From NCBI GenBank assembly GCA_003116975.1, contig BGKB01000145.1:62001-126000 (forward strand): DNA of 64,000 bases, read 5' to 3'. A program made the position numbers and the translations under genes. Position 1 is the first letter of the stretch. Each line of letters begins with the position of its first letter. Positions 63,035 to 64,000 of the stretch are shown piece after piece. The stretch comes from Aurantiochytrium sp. KH105 (Eukaryota > Sar > Bigyra > Thraustochytrida > Thraustochytriidae). Under the pieces are notes generated by a model. It worked only from the letters and a program-made list of their open reading frames with translations. It did no database searches and was not told the DNA's origin.

Positions 63035-63684
63035 TGAATAGGTAATGAATGTATGAAGGGATGGAAAGATGAAGATGGATGTCATCACTTGATTGACGGT
63101 GTGTTTGTTCACTTTCTTCATCAGCTGCTATGGCGCTTACTTTGGCTCGCTTGCTGGTTGGCTGGCTGATCGGGGCAGTGACCTTGCTTGCTTGCTTTCT
63201 TGCTTGCTTTCTCGTTCGCCTTCTAAAAAATAATAAAACCTATACCTTTCCGGTGGACGTGCTTGGCTAATTGAGATGTTGAGCCGTGGCCCCACTGGCC
63301 TTTCGTGCGCTGATTCGTTTGCGAAATAGCAACCGCTGACTACTACTCGTACAACGAAAAGAAAAAAAAGGGGTGGTGCAGTGGCAGCTAGCCTGCGGGT
63401 GATGGCCTGCCAAAACAATCCATCATCACCCATCATCTTACTATACCTGAGAACAAACGAAAAAAAGGTGTGTACTCTGTGCCTCTTTCTTTCATTCATG
63501 ATGAGGGCGCGGAGCGTGGCGAGCTTTGGCTTCGGAGAAGAGAAGAACCTTGCGCGCTTGACTGCCGCCAATCGTGGCGTCAGCGCGTCGAGGGGGCGAA
63601 AAGGACATCGACGCCGTAGCGGCGTCACGGAACCAAAAAGCAGTGGTCTGATTTTCCTTTTGGCTGTCAGTGCGGCAGAGACCG
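63035..63684. other. Spacer with CTTG repeats
   Basis: 650 bases between the H3 variant and the next plus-strand gene. Short CTTG/CTTTC repeats lie at 63183-63211 and A-rich sequence at ~63224-63236 and 63355-63370. No gene was seen. Confidence 0.5.
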
Positions 63685-64000
63685 ATGCCGAAGAGCAAGC
63701 CGCCCTTGCGCAAAGGGCAGAGCACGCGAAGTACTGCAGGAAGCGCCACCGCAAGACCCGGGACGACCAAGAGCGCGGGCGCGGGCAAAGGTGCGAGCTC
63801 GAGGCGTCTCCCAAGCGTGATTCAACGGGCATCGACGGTCAGCGCCATTAGTTCGGGATCTCGAAAAAGCACCGCAAAACCATCGCTGAAGAGAGGCGCC
63901 TCCAAGACGGGCAACAAACTGCTCAAGAAAGATGGCAAGTCCAAGGCCGCTGCCACTGAAGCCACTCTTTTGGCCCGTGCAGAAAGCGCAGAAAACAAAG
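63685..64000 (+). CDS. Basic disordered protein, N-terminal part (runs off window)
   Basis: Open frame from ATG 63685 to the last base, 105 codons, with an in-frame TGA upstream of the ATG. It opens MPKSKPPLRKGQSTRSTAGS and continues rich in Lys, Ser, Ala and Thr (SRKSTAKPSLKRGASKTGNK, KKDGKSKAAATEATLLARAE). No domain is seen in this part. The composition is typical of disordered tails of nuclear or cytoskeletal proteins. The competing plus frame 63381-63851 overlaps it but is less consistent in codon use. Confidence 0.5.
   Translation, partial: MPKSKPPLRKGQSTRSTAGSATARPGTTKSAGAGKGASSRRLPSVIQRASTVSAISSGSRKSTAKPSLKRGASKTGNKLLKKDGKSKAAATEATLLARAESAENK

Overview
This is a nuclear eukaryotic window: genes are monocistronic and on both strands, several carry short GT-AG introns, and all recognisable proteins are eukaryotic (eIF2B beta, importin, COG2, AMPK beta, DIM1/TXNL4A, RAD17, a Rab GTPase, alpha-actinin). 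The compact, GC-rich layout, mostly intronless genes, short introns with GTAAGT or GTACGT donors, and a cilium gene (CFAP119) suggest a free-living protist with a flagellate stage. A stramenopile of the thraustochytrid/labyrinthulid type is my best guess. That is inference from style, not a database match.

Layout. 1-2448 (-): partial HFM1/MER3-type meiotic helicase. 2449-4333: mostly non-coding, one doubtful Arg-rich ORF. 4334-10943: eIF2B beta (+), C9orf85-like zinc protein (-), importin-4/Kap123-like karyopherin (+). 11984-20305: two divergent gene pairs in tandem, AMPK-beta (-) / pentameric ligand-gated channel (+), then a CBM48-only protein (-) / second channel (+). They look like a duplicated head-to-head unit. 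20306-23220: decayed ORFs, a triple 22-bp CACGTG repeat and a kinase-like gene lacking catalytic residues. 23670-28647: CFAP119 (-) and COG2 (+) head to head, then DIM1 (-). 29190-40310: RING-H2 protein (+), large EF-hand protein (-), RAD17 with two zinc fingers (-), coiled-coil protein (-). 40688-44397: hypothetical gene, an AT-richer patch with a broken DDE transposase and an undetermined base at 43093. 44398-53566: Rab11-like GTPase (-), small helical protein (+), alpha-actinin (-), FAM185A-like (+), sulfotransferase-like (-). 54752-64000: AT-hook-like unknown (-), FAXDC2-type hydroxylase (+), SLC5 symporter (-), a divergent histone H3 variant (+), and the start of a basic protein running off the edge.

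There is no operon logic. The main organisational themes are divergent promoter pairs, convergent gene ends with short 3' spacers, and many pure short tandem repeats (TTGC, TTTGC, GAAA, GAC, CAG) in spacers and UTRs. The strongest candidates for something new are the tandem [CBM48 <-> ligand-gated channel] unit, the divergent H3, RAD17 with ubiquitin-type zinc fingers, and a promoter cluster of ACTTGCG motifs that shares a near-identical 16-mer with a second promoter 47 kb away. I saw no tRNA, rRNA or CRISPR array, though short RNA genes are hard to exclude by eye.
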